Shown here piece by piece: positions 20,064 through 27,679 of a DNA stretch of 64,000 nt (positions within the stretch are counted from its first letter, which is position 1; each line of letters starts with the position of its first letter). The notes beneath the pieces are model-generated. The model ran no database searches. It saw only the letters and a program-made list of their open reading frames with translations, and had not been told where the DNA came from. The position numbers were made by a program, and so were the translations under genes. This DNA is from Fulvimarina pelagi HTCC2506 (GTDB lineage Bacteria; Pseudomonadota; Alphaproteobacteria; Rhizobiales; Rhizobiaceae): positions 1,247,839 through 1,311,838 of the forward strand of contig NZ_DS022272.1 of assembly GCF_000153705.1 (NCBI RefSeq). Reading direction: 5' to 3'.

Positions 20064-21095
20064 TTATTCCCAGCCGACTTCGTTGAAGATCTGCTGCGCA
20101 GTCGGCAGGTTTTTGGCCACCGCGGAAAGGTCGACCTCGTCGGCCTTGAACTCGCCGAGTTCGTCGACAGCTTCCGTTGTCTCGACGCCTTCGACCACCG
20201 GATATTCGTTGTTGCCGGCAGCGAAATACTGCTGAGCGCTATCAGAGGCGAGATATTCGAGGAAGGCGACCGCGTTCTCGCGGTTGGGCGAATTTGCAGC
20301 TACGCCACCGCCGGACAAATTTACATGGGCACCGGTCGTATCTTGGTTCGGAAATACCCAGCCGATCTGATCGGCGCCGCTCGACACCCCTTCCACATCA
20401 CTGGCAAGTGCTCTCGCAAAATAGTAGGTGTTCGAGACAGCGATGTCGCACTCGCCGGAAACCAATCCGCGCAGCTGGTCGGTATCACCCCCTTGCGGAT
20501 CGCGCGCCAAGTTATCGACGACGCCCTGCGCCCATTCACGTGCGGCTTCTTTGCCTTGATTTTCGATGATCGAGGCGAGAAGTGTCTGATTGTAGACGTT
20601 GCCGGACGAGCGGATACAGATCATGCCCTTGTACTCATCATTTGCGAGATCGGCATAAGTCTGCGGCGGGTTTTGTACATCGTCCTTGTTGTAGAAGAAG
20701 ATTCGGCTGCGTAGCGAGAAACCGAACCACTCGTTTTCGGTATCCTGATACTGGTCAGGAATCCGCTCTTCCAGCGTTTCGCTCTCGACTGGCTGCAGTA
20801 TTCCGGCACCTTTGGCCCGCTCGAGGCGCGAGGTGTCCACTGTCAGAACGACGTCAGCGGGCGAATTATCGCCCTCAGCTTCGATGCGCGCGATGAGCTC
20901 GTCCGCGTCACCCTCGATACGATTGATGGTTATGCCGGTCTGTTCCTCGAAATCGGAATAGAGCCGCTCGTCGGTGTCGTAGTGCCGTGAGGAGTAGAGG
21001 TTGACTTCACCGCCACTTTCCTGGGCGGCCGCCGGTAGTGAAAAGCTTACTGCAACTGCACTCGTTAGAAGACACTTGAGCATGGATTTCGGCAT
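20064..21095 (-). CDS. Periplasmic Fe(III)-binding protein, FbpA/AfuA type
   Basis: The ATG at 21095 is set by a near-perfect AAGGAGG seven bases upstream; an in-frame start 57 bases earlier lacks this. The 343-residue product has a signal peptide (SAVAVSFSLPAAAQ) and then the VNLYSSRHYDTD start typical of class II iron-binding proteins. The adjacent tyrosines of SNTYYFARAL match the Tyr-Tyr iron ligands of FbpA. It captures Fe(III) in the periplasm for the permease encoded convergently. An Irr box lies about 93 bases upstream. Confidence 0.92.
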   Translation of the reverse strand: MPKSMLKCLLTSAVAVSFSLPAAAQESGGEVNLYSSRHYDTDERLYSDFEEQTGITINRIEGDADELIARIEAEGDNSPADVVLTVDTSRLERAKGAGILQPVESETLEERIPDQYQDTENEWFGFSLRSRIFFYNKDDVQNPPQTYADLANDEYKGMICIRSSGNVYNQTLLASIIENQGKEAAREWAQGVVDNLARDPQGGDTDQLRGLVSGECDIAVSNTYYFARALASDVEGVSSGADQIGWVFPNQDTTGAHVNLSGGGVAANSPNRENAVAFLEYLASDSAQQYFAAGNNEYPVVEGVETTEAVDELGEFKADEVDLSAVAKNLPTAQQIFNEVGWE

Positions 21096-21397
21096 AAACG
21101 CCTCCTTATTGATGATGCGCGAAGTCAAATAAAAAATAGAGCTATACGTCAATAGAAAAGCGGGTTTTCTTCAAAAATTTTGCTTTTATTAGATCTATTC
21201 TAAACTAAAAATGACGCTTTATATCTTGTTTAAAGTTCTGAATGTGACGAACAACGGCATTCGCCTTAGCGCGCAATCGGATACGGCCTCACTCCTGCGG
21301 AAATGCGCGAGATCGCGCGCTTTCTTTGCCTCGTGTCCGACGGTGCAGCGGCGTTTCGCGAAGGTTGTTGACGAGCGGCCTGAACTGGATGGCAGAA
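21096..21397. other. AT-rich promoter region of the Fe(III)-binding protein gene
   Basis: The first 130 bases upstream of the start are strongly AT-rich compared with the flanks and contain the Irr box at 21188-21204. On the minus strand a TTGACG hexamer could be a -35 element. The remaining bases to 21397 show no gene; they lie downstream of the ferric-reductase-like gene. Confidence 0.5.
21188..21204 (-). promoter_or_regulatory. Irr/ICE-type iron box upstream of the Fe(III)-binding protein gene
   Basis: ATTAGATCTATTCTAAA (plus strand) matches TTTAGAA-N3-TTCTAAA at 12 of 14 defined positions, with one perfect half (TTCTAAA). It lies in the AT-rich leader about 93 bases upstream of the start codon. 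Confidence 0.7.
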
Positions 21398-22018
21398 CTA
21401 AAGCCTGCTTCCCATCCGTCTCAAGACTGCCCAGCTTCTCAAGTCCGTCAGGGCCTTGCCCAATGCAGCAAGGACGAGGATGCAGAGTACGAACTTCGAA
21501 ACCGTCCCCATGGGGCCCTCGATCAGGACCGCATGGACGACGCTTCCGACGACGACAACTGTTGCCAACGCTGTGTGGGCAAATCGCCAGATCGGTGGGC
21601 TAATGCGCAATTTCCGACGGAGTAAAGCAAGTGATGCCGCCGCAAACAGCGCCCACATTGCGACGACGCCCCAGGCGGAAAATGGGGTCGGCGAGTCGAA
21701 TAGTAGCGCATCGATAACGTCGGGCGGGCTCGTCAGCCAGAGGCCCGCCACGTGGGCAATGATGGCGGCGACGAGAGTCGTTCCAACCCAGCGGTGAATT
21801 TTGCGCCCGTCCCGCATGCTGAGCCCCGGCAGATATCCGGCCGCGAGGAGCGGTTGGAGAAGGAGAAGCGCCATCGCAGCGATTCCGGCAAAGCCCGCCG
21901 CGATATAGATCCAACTGCGATAGGCGAGGTACTCGCTCGTAGCGGCGATGGCGATTGGGCCGACCACGGCGAAGGCAAGCGCCGACCAGCCGAGAACGGC
22001 CCGGACGGACCACGACAT
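21398..22018 (-). CDS. Ferric reductase-like transmembrane protein
   Basis: Starting at the ATG at 22018, the 206-residue product has about six membrane segments. Conserved histidines sit in the pattern of the ferric-reductase-like (FRD/YedZ) heme-binding core: GRKIHRWVGTTLVAAIIAHVAG near 75-95 and WRFAHTALATVVVVGSVVHAV near 145-165. No FAD or NADPH domain follows, so any electron donor is a separate protein. The start lies four bases after the stop of the upstream dioxygenase-like gene, which indicates an operon. A membrane redox role linked to iron is inferred. Confidence 0.75.
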   Translation of the reverse strand: MSWSVRAVLGWSALAFAVVGPIAIAATSEYLAYRSWIYIAAGFAGIAAMALLLLQPLLAAGYLPGLSMRDGRKIHRWVGTTLVAAIIAHVAGLWLTSPPDVIDALLFDSPTPFSAWGVVAMWALFAAASLALLRRKLRISPPIWRFAHTALATVVVVGSVVHAVLIEGPMGTVSKFVLCILVLAALGKALTDLRSWAVLRRMGSRL

Positions 22019-22022
22019 TGCG

Positions 22023-22523
22023 TCAGGCCGGCTGCAGGACGAAGTCGGCGCTGAGGCTCGTATCCTTCGGACTGGACATGATGGGACGCAGGAAGACCGT
22101 CTCGAATTCCGGATCGTCATAGGCGAGATGACCATGGGCCTGGCCGAACGCCGGCACGATCTGCGGCATTTCCAACCTGAACGTGCCGTCCGGACCGGTC
22201 AGCGTCGCGCCGTGGCTTTCCGGATCGCGTTCGTAGGCTTCGGTCGTATGCGCCCAGATCTGGATGCGGATGCCTTCGAGCGGTGCACCATCCCCGGCGC
22301 GGCGAACGCGCCCCGACATCCAGAAACCACCATTACCGATCCGCTCGACGATCGGCGCGCCAGGACGATAGTTGTTCGAACCACCGCGCATTGATTGAGT
22401 CGGGGCGAGCCCCTGAGCCCGCGCAGGTGTGAACAGACCGGAGGCACCGCTCGTCACCAAGGCGCCGCCGAAGGTGGCACTCGCTACGAGCAATGTTCTG
22501 CGATTTAAGAGGGGATGGGCCAT
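22023..22523 (-). CDS. Exported intradiol dioxygenase-like protein (Tat signal)
   Basis: The ATG at 22523 has GGGAGG upstream; an in-frame extension to 22697 has no protein-like composition. The 166-residue product begins with a twin-arginine signal (NRRTLLVASATFGGAL…ARAQ). A single intradiol-dioxygenase-like beta domain follows: GNGGFWMSGRVRRAGDGAPLEGIRI, GPDGTFRLEMP, AHGHLAYDDPEFET. The AHGH motif aligns with the AHIH iron-ligand motif of protocatechuate dioxygenases, but the preceding catalytic Tyr position appears to be Phe (VPAFG). It is shorter than classical dioxygenases and is coupled to a ferric-reductase-like membrane protein. The substrate is unknown. Confidence 0.7.
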   Translation of the reverse strand: MAHPLLNRRTLLVASATFGGALVTSGASGLFTPARAQGLAPTQSMRGGSNNYRPGAPIVERIGNGGFWMSGRVRRAGDGAPLEGIRIQIWAHTTEAYERDPESHGATLTGPDGTFRLEMPQIVPAFGQAHGHLAYDDPEFETVFLRPIMSSPKDTSLSADFVLQPA

Positions 22524-22795
22524 GTTACGCCTCCCAGAGAAGTTAAAGAACGAAGAGCATTCACCAAACAAACAAGACAACATCCAGCCGACGTCTGGGC
22601 GCAGACATACCCTCGATGGTGATGCCCCGAATCGGGATCTCAATTCATTCATCGACATGGAGCCGGTGCTGATCAGATGCAAGTCAACACTCTTCACAGA
22701 GCGCTGAGACCCTGTCGACTGGTTCTACATCCATCGCGATGCAACCTTGAAGCATCGACTACCGCCCCCGTTATGCCTGTGCTAATCGCCCCCCC

Positions 22796-23209
22796 ATGAA
22801 CCCGCTCCGGCAACTTCTTGCGGACCGACTATCTGCCTTGGCGTTGATCGTCGTCATCGCCCAACTGCTTGTGCTGCAGGCGGTTACGGCCGCATATGTC
22901 TGTGCCGGCATGGATGCCGCCAAGGCAAGCGGCACCTTCATCCTCTGTCACGAAGCGGGCACGTCTGTATCGGATCGGGCGCCGGATCACTCGGGAATCC
23001 ACGACTGTTGTACCGACTGCTTCTGTGCCATCGGTTGCGGTCATCCGCCATCGGTCGTTGCCGCATCGCTCGACACGGACGGCTTGATCGTTGCGCGTCT
23101 TGAAACCGGTACGGGCCCTTCTTGGCCGTTTACGATCGACGCCCTCGGCCCGAGGGGTCCGCCCCGGGGTCTCGCCTACAAGCGTGGGCCTCCCGCCCTC
23201 TCCGCCTGA
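22796..23209 (+). CDS. Cys-rich membrane-anchored protein, DUF2946-like
   Basis: The 137-residue product has one N-terminal hydrophobic segment (residues 13-35) that could be a signal or anchor. A Cys/His cluster follows, HDCCTDCFCAIGCGHPP near 69-85, with further Cys at 37 and 51. Such small proteins with a Cys/His cluster next to copper-chaperone genes belong to the DUF2946-like group. The PCuAC gene follows 59 bases downstream on the same strand. A role in periplasmic copper binding is inferred from context only. Confidence 0.6.
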   Translation: MNPLRQLLADRLSALALIVVIAQLLVLQAVTAAYVCAGMDAAKASGTFILCHEAGTSVSDRAPDHSGIHDCCTDCFCAIGCGHPPSVVAASLDTDGLIVARLETGTGPSWPFTIDALGPRGPPRGLAYKRGPPALSA

Positions 23210-23268
23210 ACGAAACAAGGCTGGACGTCTCGTCCTGCCGTTTATTCCTGTTCACTCGGAGATATCCA

Positions 23269-23826
23269 ATGTTTTCCCGTATGCTTCTTGCCGTGAGTGC
23301 GGCCCTGACTCTTGCCGTTTCGACACTAGCCTTCGCCCACGATTACAAGGCCGGCGACATCGCCATCGGCCATCCCTGGACCCGTGCAACGCCGCCGAAC
23401 GCGCCCGTTGGGGGCGCCTACATGACCCTCGACAACCAGGGTTCCGCCGAGGATCGCCTCCTCGGCGGCTCGACGCCGATCGCGGAGGACGTCCAGATCC
23501 ATGAAATGGGTATGGCGGACGGCGTCATGACGATGCGCGAGCTGCCCGATGGCCTGACCGTACCTGGCGGCGAGGCGGTCGAGCTTGAACCTGGCGGCTA
23601 CCACATCATGCTTGTAGGCCTGAAGGAGCCGCTGAAGGAGGAAGACCGCGTTCCTCTGACGCTGCGCTTCGAAAAGGCCGGTGAGGTTGAGGTGGAACTC
23701 GCCGTTGAAGCGATGGGTGCGCGCTCTGGCACCGGCGACGGCGCGCATGACGTACACCAGGGCGCGGCGAATGGCGACGCCGGAATGGTCGATCGCAACG
23801 CCATGGGCGACGCTTCGGCTCGATAG
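23269..23826 (+). CDS. Periplasmic copper chaperone PCuAC
   Basis: The ATG at 23269 has CGGAGAT upstream. The 185-residue product has a signal peptide (…LAVSTLAFA) and a PCuAC (DUF461) domain at about 25-140. The Cu(I) ligands are visible as I-H-E-M-G near 80 with MTM, and as Y-H-I-M-L near 115, fitting the H(M)x10Mx21HxM pattern. PCuAC delivers Cu(I) to the CuA or CuB site of cytochrome oxidase. The C-terminal 40 residues are Gly/Asp/His-rich. It forms a likely two-gene unit with the Cys-rich gene upstream. Confidence 0.9.
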   Translation: MFSRMLLAVSAALTLAVSTLAFAHDYKAGDIAIGHPWTRATPPNAPVGGAYMTLDNQGSAEDRLLGGSTPIAEDVQIHEMGMADGVMTMRELPDGLTVPGGEAVELEPGGYHIMLVGLKEPLKEEDRVPLTLRFEKAGEVEVELAVEAMGARSGTGDGAHDVHQGAANGDAGMVDRNAMGDASAR

Positions 23827-23861
23827 AGCAAACGCTCGTATTGCTGCCAATCAACATGGGA

Positions 23862-23890
23862 ACGGCCCGGCTCATCGAGAACCGGGCCGT
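23862..23890. terminator. Bidirectional terminator between two PCuAC-family genes
   Basis: ACGGCCCGG and CCGGGCCGT form a perfect nine-pair stem with an eleven-base loop midway between the convergent PCuAC genes. No long T tract is present on either side. Confidence 0.65.
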
Positions 23891-23930
23891 CATCCTGCTG
23901 CTTCTTCCAAACGTTCAGCTCAGCTGTAGT

Positions 23931-24446
23931 TCAGACTTCGCCGTCTTCATGGCTATGGTCATGATCGTGATCGTGCTCCGCGCCCGGTGCTTCCTCGACC
24001 TCGACTTCGATCTGCACCGGATCCATTCCGGTGAATGTCAGCGTCAGATCGAAATGCTCGCCATGTTCGAAGGTCTGCTGAACGCTTTCAAGCTCGATCC
24101 ATGCACCGCCCGGCTGCATCGTCAGCGTCTGCCCGGCGTTCACGGTGATCGTTTCGGGCTGAGTGGTCGTCAGCGACCCGTTCTCTAGAGCCTGCGCTTC
24201 GAAAAGAACATTCTCGGCAAATCCGACCGAAGCCCCGGTGAGTTCGACCGCTTCGTCGCTGCCATTGGTGATCGTGAGATAGACCCGCATGGAATGCGCC
24301 ATCTCGGCGTTTTCAAACGTGTAGGCGTGGCTCACCGTGACGCCTTCGGCAGCCTGCATCTGTTCGCCTGCGTGATGGGCAAAAGCCGGGGTCATGCCCG
24401 TCACGCCAAAGAGCGCGGCTACGAGAATGTTCTTCATGATGTTCAT
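23931..24446 (-). CDS. PCuAC-like exported protein with His-rich tail, under a cobalamin riboswitch
   Basis: The 171-residue product (or 168 from ATG 24437, which has the better-placed CGGA) has a signal peptide ending AFA. Its PCuAC-type beta domain aligns along its length with the neighbour at 23269-23826. The copper ligand positions differ: the neighbour's IHEMG is LFEAQ here, and YHIML is AWIEL. Instead it ends in a His/Asp-rich tail (AEHDHDHDHSHED). A cobalamin riboswitch aptamer ends 44 bases before the start codon and no other gene intervenes. I infer a periplasmic metal-binding protein made when B12 is scarce, possibly for cobalt; copper delivery is unlikely. The closest family call is PCuAC/DUF461, but the function is not known. 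Confidence 0.8.
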   Translation of the reverse strand: MNIMKNILVAALFGVTGMTPAFAHHAGEQMQAAEGVTVSHAYTFENAEMAHSMRVYLTITNGSDEAVELTGASVGFAENVLFEAQALENGSLTTTQPETITVNAGQTLTMQPGGAWIELESVQQTFEHGEHFDLTLTFTGMDPVQIEVEVEEAPGAEHDHDHDHSHEDGEV

Positions 24447-24449
24447 TCC

Positions 24450-24475
24450 GAGGACCCGCCGTCCTCTTTTCGAGG
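24450..24475 (-). promoter_or_regulatory. Candidate expression platform of the cobalamin riboswitch
   Basis: On the minus strand GAGGAC (24466-24461) can pair with GTCCTC (24455-24450), right next to the start codon. The same GAGG can instead pair with CCTC (24475-24472) upstream. The two stems are mutually exclusive, which is what a ribosome-access switch needs. Confidence 0.5.
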
Positions 24476-24490
24476 TTTCGCTTCCGTCGA

Positions 24491-24658
24491 CCGGTCTCCT
24501 GGCTTGCGCTTCGACAACGAAACCCGCCTTCCCGGACCTTATGTCCAGTGGCTGCGATGGGCCGGCTCCACGCTGACAGTTGCGGGGGCAGCTAAGGATT
24601 GGACACCACGATATGCGTCGTCACCACATTCCCGATTAAGCCCTACGATCCGTACCGG
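24491..24658 (-). ncRNA. Cobalamin (B12) riboswitch aptamer
   Basis: Read on the minus strand, all the core elements of the RF00174 consensus occur in order. They are TTAATCGGGAA (24639-24629), GGTG, GCTGCCCCCGCAACTGT (24592-24576), CCACTGG (24551-24545), GGGAAGGC (24533-24526) and the B12 box AGCCAGGAGACC (24504-24493). P1 closes by CCGGT (24658-24654) pairing with ACCGG (24495-24491). The 168-base length is normal. The gene directly downstream is the PCuAC-like gene at 23931-24446. Adenosylcobalamin binding normally turns the downstream gene off. Confidence 0.95.
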
Positions 24659-25110
24659 ATCGCGTCGGGCATCGACCAGCCTGACTTGAAGCGTCTCACC
24701 TGCGGAGTAAACGGACACCACCGACAAGGACCGGTTTCGCTCGATCGGGATCGGATCGACGCGATTCTATTTGGGCTGCAGAGCGCCATAACCTTTCGCG
24801 AGGATCGGTCCGGTCGGGCGACCGGTCGGTCAATGGTCCTCTGTCTTTTCTTAAGAGCCGATGTTTGTGCGGAGTGAGCAGCCCTCATGCTGTCAGGCAA
24901 AATCTAGACCTACGCAGGCAGATCTCGGGATGACTTAAGTAGCGTCTAGGGCGGTCTGGCGACTGAGATCGCAATATCGGTCACGGTCTTCGGCGACCGC
25001 AGTCCCGCGACCTCGCGCATCGGCGGGGATAAGCTCGCCCTGTTCTAGATGAAACCTACCCTCGCGAACGCAACGATAGAGATCACAGGCGTCGATCAAG
25101 TGCTGAAACT
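24659..25110. other. Intergenic region upstream of the riboswitch
   Basis: These 450 bases lie between the riboswitch and the end of the inositol-phosphatase-family gene. The promoter of the riboswitch transcript should be here. I see no convincing gene, and short open frames lack protein-like composition. Confidence 0.4.
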
Positions 25111-25953
25111 TCACGCAGGCACGCGTTCAGCACCCAGAAGCTTCGAATTTACGGATCTGAATGTCTGTTCGCTGCATGCGCTGACGAGAATGCCGTCGCG
25201 ACGGGCCGGGTTGTAGGGCTCACCGTCCGAAAAAGCGACGTGCCCACCAGCCTCTGTGACAATCAGCGTGCCCGGCGCGTGGTCCCAAGGCATGATCTTC
25301 GAATAGAGATTGAAATGGCAGCCGCCGGTCGCAAGCATTTGATATTCATGACCCGCATTCCGGAAGTTGGTAACGACCTTAACCTCGTTGAGGCGGTTAT
25401 AGAGCCGGGTTCGGGCTTTCGGCTCGAAATAAGTCGCCGAGATTATGCCGATTGTCTCCTCGAGCGCGACGGGCCATGCGACCTTCGCCCTTCGCACTTC
25501 GCCACTTGCAAGCAGCCACGAGGCACCCGCTCCCTTTTCGGCGCGAATCGTGTCGCCGCTCACGGGATTGTGGATCGCGGAGCAGACAACCTCGCCTTTT
25601 ACCGAGACCGCCGCCATGATCGAGAAAAGCGGCAGTCCTGCCGCAAAATTCGCTGTGCCGTCGATCGGATCGACGATGACCGCGAACTCGGCGTCACCGA
25701 TCTTGTCGAGTACACTTTTGTCCTTGGCGACGGATTCCTCGCCGACGAAGAGCGCGCTTGACGAAAACGCCTCGATTTCTTTGCGAATGAAGTCCTTGGC
25801 GGCTTCGTCGGCATCGGTTACGAGATCGATCGCGGAGGTCTTTTCGCGGATATTGTCGTCGCCGAGATTGCGGAAGGACGGCATGACCTTTTCCGTACCG
25901 GCCCGCTTCAGAATATCAGTCAGACTGTCGAGATCGATCGTATTGTCGCCCAC
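25111..25953 (-). CDS. Inositol monophosphatase family protein
   Basis: The 280-residue protein has the metal-binding signatures of the family: GEES near 72, DPIDGTANF at about 95-103 and WDHAPGTLIVTEAGG near 223. Members dephosphorylate inositol phosphate, PAP or histidinol phosphate; this branch cannot be resolved by eye. The start is GTG at 25953, six bases after the ttcA stop, with GGGAG upstream, so it is co-transcribed with ttcA. Confidence 0.9.
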   Translation of the reverse strand: MGDNTIDLDSLTDILKRAGTEKVMPSFRNLGDDNIREKTSAIDLVTDADEAAKDFIRKEIEAFSSSALFVGEESVAKDKSVLDKIGDAEFAVIVDPIDGTANFAAGLPLFSIMAAVSVKGEVVCSAIHNPVSGDTIRAEKGAGASWLLASGEVRRAKVAWPVALEETIGIISATYFEPKARTRLYNRLNEVKVVTNFRNAGHEYQMLATGGCHFNLYSKIMPWDHAPGTLIVTEAGGHVAFSDGEPYNPARRDGILVSACSEQTFRSVNSKLLGAERVPA

Positions 25954-25959
25954 GTCGCA

Positions 25960-26853
25960 TCACTCCCTGTCGCACGCTGTCGTCTTCGGTCCGAGCCCCG
26001 CGAAGTCGAATAGGCTCGGATCGAGAAGATGGCTGGGCCGCGCATTGGCGAGCGCCCGCATCATCACCGCCTTGCGTCCCGGAAACCGCGCTTCCAGGTC
26101 GTTCAGCATCGCCTTCGTCACGTTCCGCTGCAGACCGTCCTGGCTGCCACATAGATCACAAGGAATAATTGGGAACGCCAGTGCCTCGGCGAAACGCGCG
26201 AGGTCTTCCTCCGCGGAATTGATCAGCGGGCGAAGCACCAACAGATCGCCTTCGTAGTTCAACAGCTTTGCCGGCATCGCCGAAAGTTTGCCGCCGTGGA
26301 AGAGATTGAGAAAGAAGGTCTCCAAACAGTCATCGCGGTGATGGCCAAGGACCAGCGCCTCGCACCCCTCCTCCCGGGCGATGCGATAGAGATGGCCGCG
26401 GCGCAGCCGCGAGCAGAGCGAGCAGTAGGTCGCGTTGTCGGGCAATTTGTCCGTGACGATGGAATAGGTGTCGCGATATTCGATCCGGTGCGCGATGCCA
26501 TTCTTCGCCAGCCAATCGGGCAGCACGTGCTTGGGAAAGTTCGGCTGACCCTGATCCAGATTGCAGGCGAGGAGGTCAACAGGAAGCAAGCCGCGCCATT
26601 TGAGGTCGAGAAGAAGGGCCAGCAGGCCATAGGAATCCTTGCCGCCCGAAATGGCGACCAGCCAACGGGCACCCTGACGTGCCATAGCATTTGCGGTAAT
26701 CGTCTCGCGGACCTCCCGGGTCAGCCTTTTGCGCAGTTTCTTGAATGAGATCGAAGACGGAGCGTCGGCAAAGAGAGGGTGGAAGTTCTCGTCAGACGAC
26801 GAATATGCACTCAGCGGCTTGTCCGCGTCTTCGATATCTGCGCCATCCCACAT
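25960..26853 (-). CDS. ttcA: tRNA 2-thiocytidine(32) synthetase TtcA
   Basis: The 297-residue PP-loop ATPase carries SGGKDS near 69. The Cys pairs CSLC near 145 and CDLC near 232 ligate the [4Fe-4S] cluster used to thiolate C32 of certain tRNAs. The ATG at 26853 has AGGA upstream; a GTG 18 bases earlier is less likely. It heads the operon with the inositol-phosphatase-family gene. Its cluster requirement links it functionally to the suf operon in this window. Confidence 0.93.
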   Translation of the reverse strand: MWDGADIEDADKPLSAYSSSDENFHPLFADAPSSISFKKLRKRLTREVRETITANAMARQGARWLVAISGGKDSYGLLALLLDLKWRGLLPVDLLACNLDQGQPNFPKHVLPDWLAKNGIAHRIEYRDTYSIVTDKLPDNATYCSLCSRLRRGHLYRIAREEGCEALVLGHHRDDCLETFFLNLFHGGKLSAMPAKLLNYEGDLLVLRPLINSAEEDLARFAEALAFPIIPCDLCGSQDGLQRNVTKAMLNDLEARFPGRKAVMMRALANARPSHLLDPSLFDFAGLGPKTTACDRE

Positions 26854-27004
26854 GCGTCCTGCCCTCTTCACTTGGTGAAGGATCGTTTAACGGATCGGCG
26901 ATAGCGAAGAAACCGCGAATTCTACCCAGCCCCCTGAGCTGAACATGTGCGTTACGAAGCTCCGCTCGACTGTGCGAACAATGACCGCTCTTCACATTTT
27001 CATG

Positions 27005-27034
27005 TAGAAAAGGCCGCCCTTTCGGACGGCCTTC
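27005..27034 (-). terminator. Intrinsic terminator of rpsD
   Basis: On the minus strand AAGGCCGTCC pairs with GGGCGGCCTT around GAAA, followed by TTTTCT. It lies about 28 bases after the rpsD stop. The hairpin could also stop transcription from the other strand. Confidence 0.85.
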
Positions 27035-27061
27035 TTGTTTCTCGGCAAGAATCGAAATCGA

Positions 27062-27679
27062 TTAACGCGAGTAGAACTCGACGACGAGGTTAGGCTCCAT
27101 CTGAACCGGATACGGTACGTCGTGCAATGCCGGAACGCGCTGGTAGGTCGCGACCATCTTATTATGGTCGACCTCAATGTAATCCGGCACATCGCGCTCG
27201 GCGAGGCCGACGGATTCCAGAACCGAAGTCAACTGCTTCGACTTCTCGCGAACCTCGATCACGTCGCCCGGCTTGCAGCGGTAGGACTGAACGTTGGTGC
27301 GCACACCGTTGACGTTGACATGGCCGTGGTTCACGAACTGGCGAGCCGCGAAGACCGTCGGGACGAACTTCGCGCGGTAGACGATCGCATCGAGACGGCT
27401 TTCGAGCAGGCCGATCAGGTTCTCCGAGGTGTCACCTTTGCGGCGGGCGGCTTCCTCGTAGACCTTCCGGAACTGTTTCTCGCGGACGTCGCCGTAATAG
27501 CCCTTCAGCTTCTGCTTGGCGCGCAGCTGCACGCCGAAATCGCTCAGCTTGCCCTTGCGGCGCTGGCCGTGCTGACCCGGACCATACTGGCGCCGGTTAA
27601 CCGGAGACTTGGGCCGTCCCCAGATGTTTTCGCCCATACGGCGATCGATCTTGTATTTTGCGGATGTACGCTTTGTCAT
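27062..27679 (-). CDS. rpsD: 30S ribosomal protein S4
   Basis: The 205-residue protein has the S4 N-terminal domain ([14 protein letters not shown]…[13 protein letters not shown]) and the S4 RNA-binding motif ([33 protein letters not shown]) near 95-130. The ATG at 27679 has AAGGAAA upstream. It stands alone with its own terminator, as usual in Rhizobiales, not in the alpha operon. Confidence 0.97.
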   Translation of the reverse strand: MTKRTSAKYKIDRRMGENIWGRPKSPVNRRQYGPGQHGQRRKGKLSDFGVQLRAKQKLKGYYGDVREKQFRKVYEEAARRKGDTSENLIGLLESRLDAIVYRAKFVPTVFAARQFVNHGHVNVNGVRTNVQSYRCKPGDVIEVREKSKQLTSVLESVGLAERDVPDYIEVDHNKMVATYQRVPALHDVPYPVQMEPNLVVEFYSR

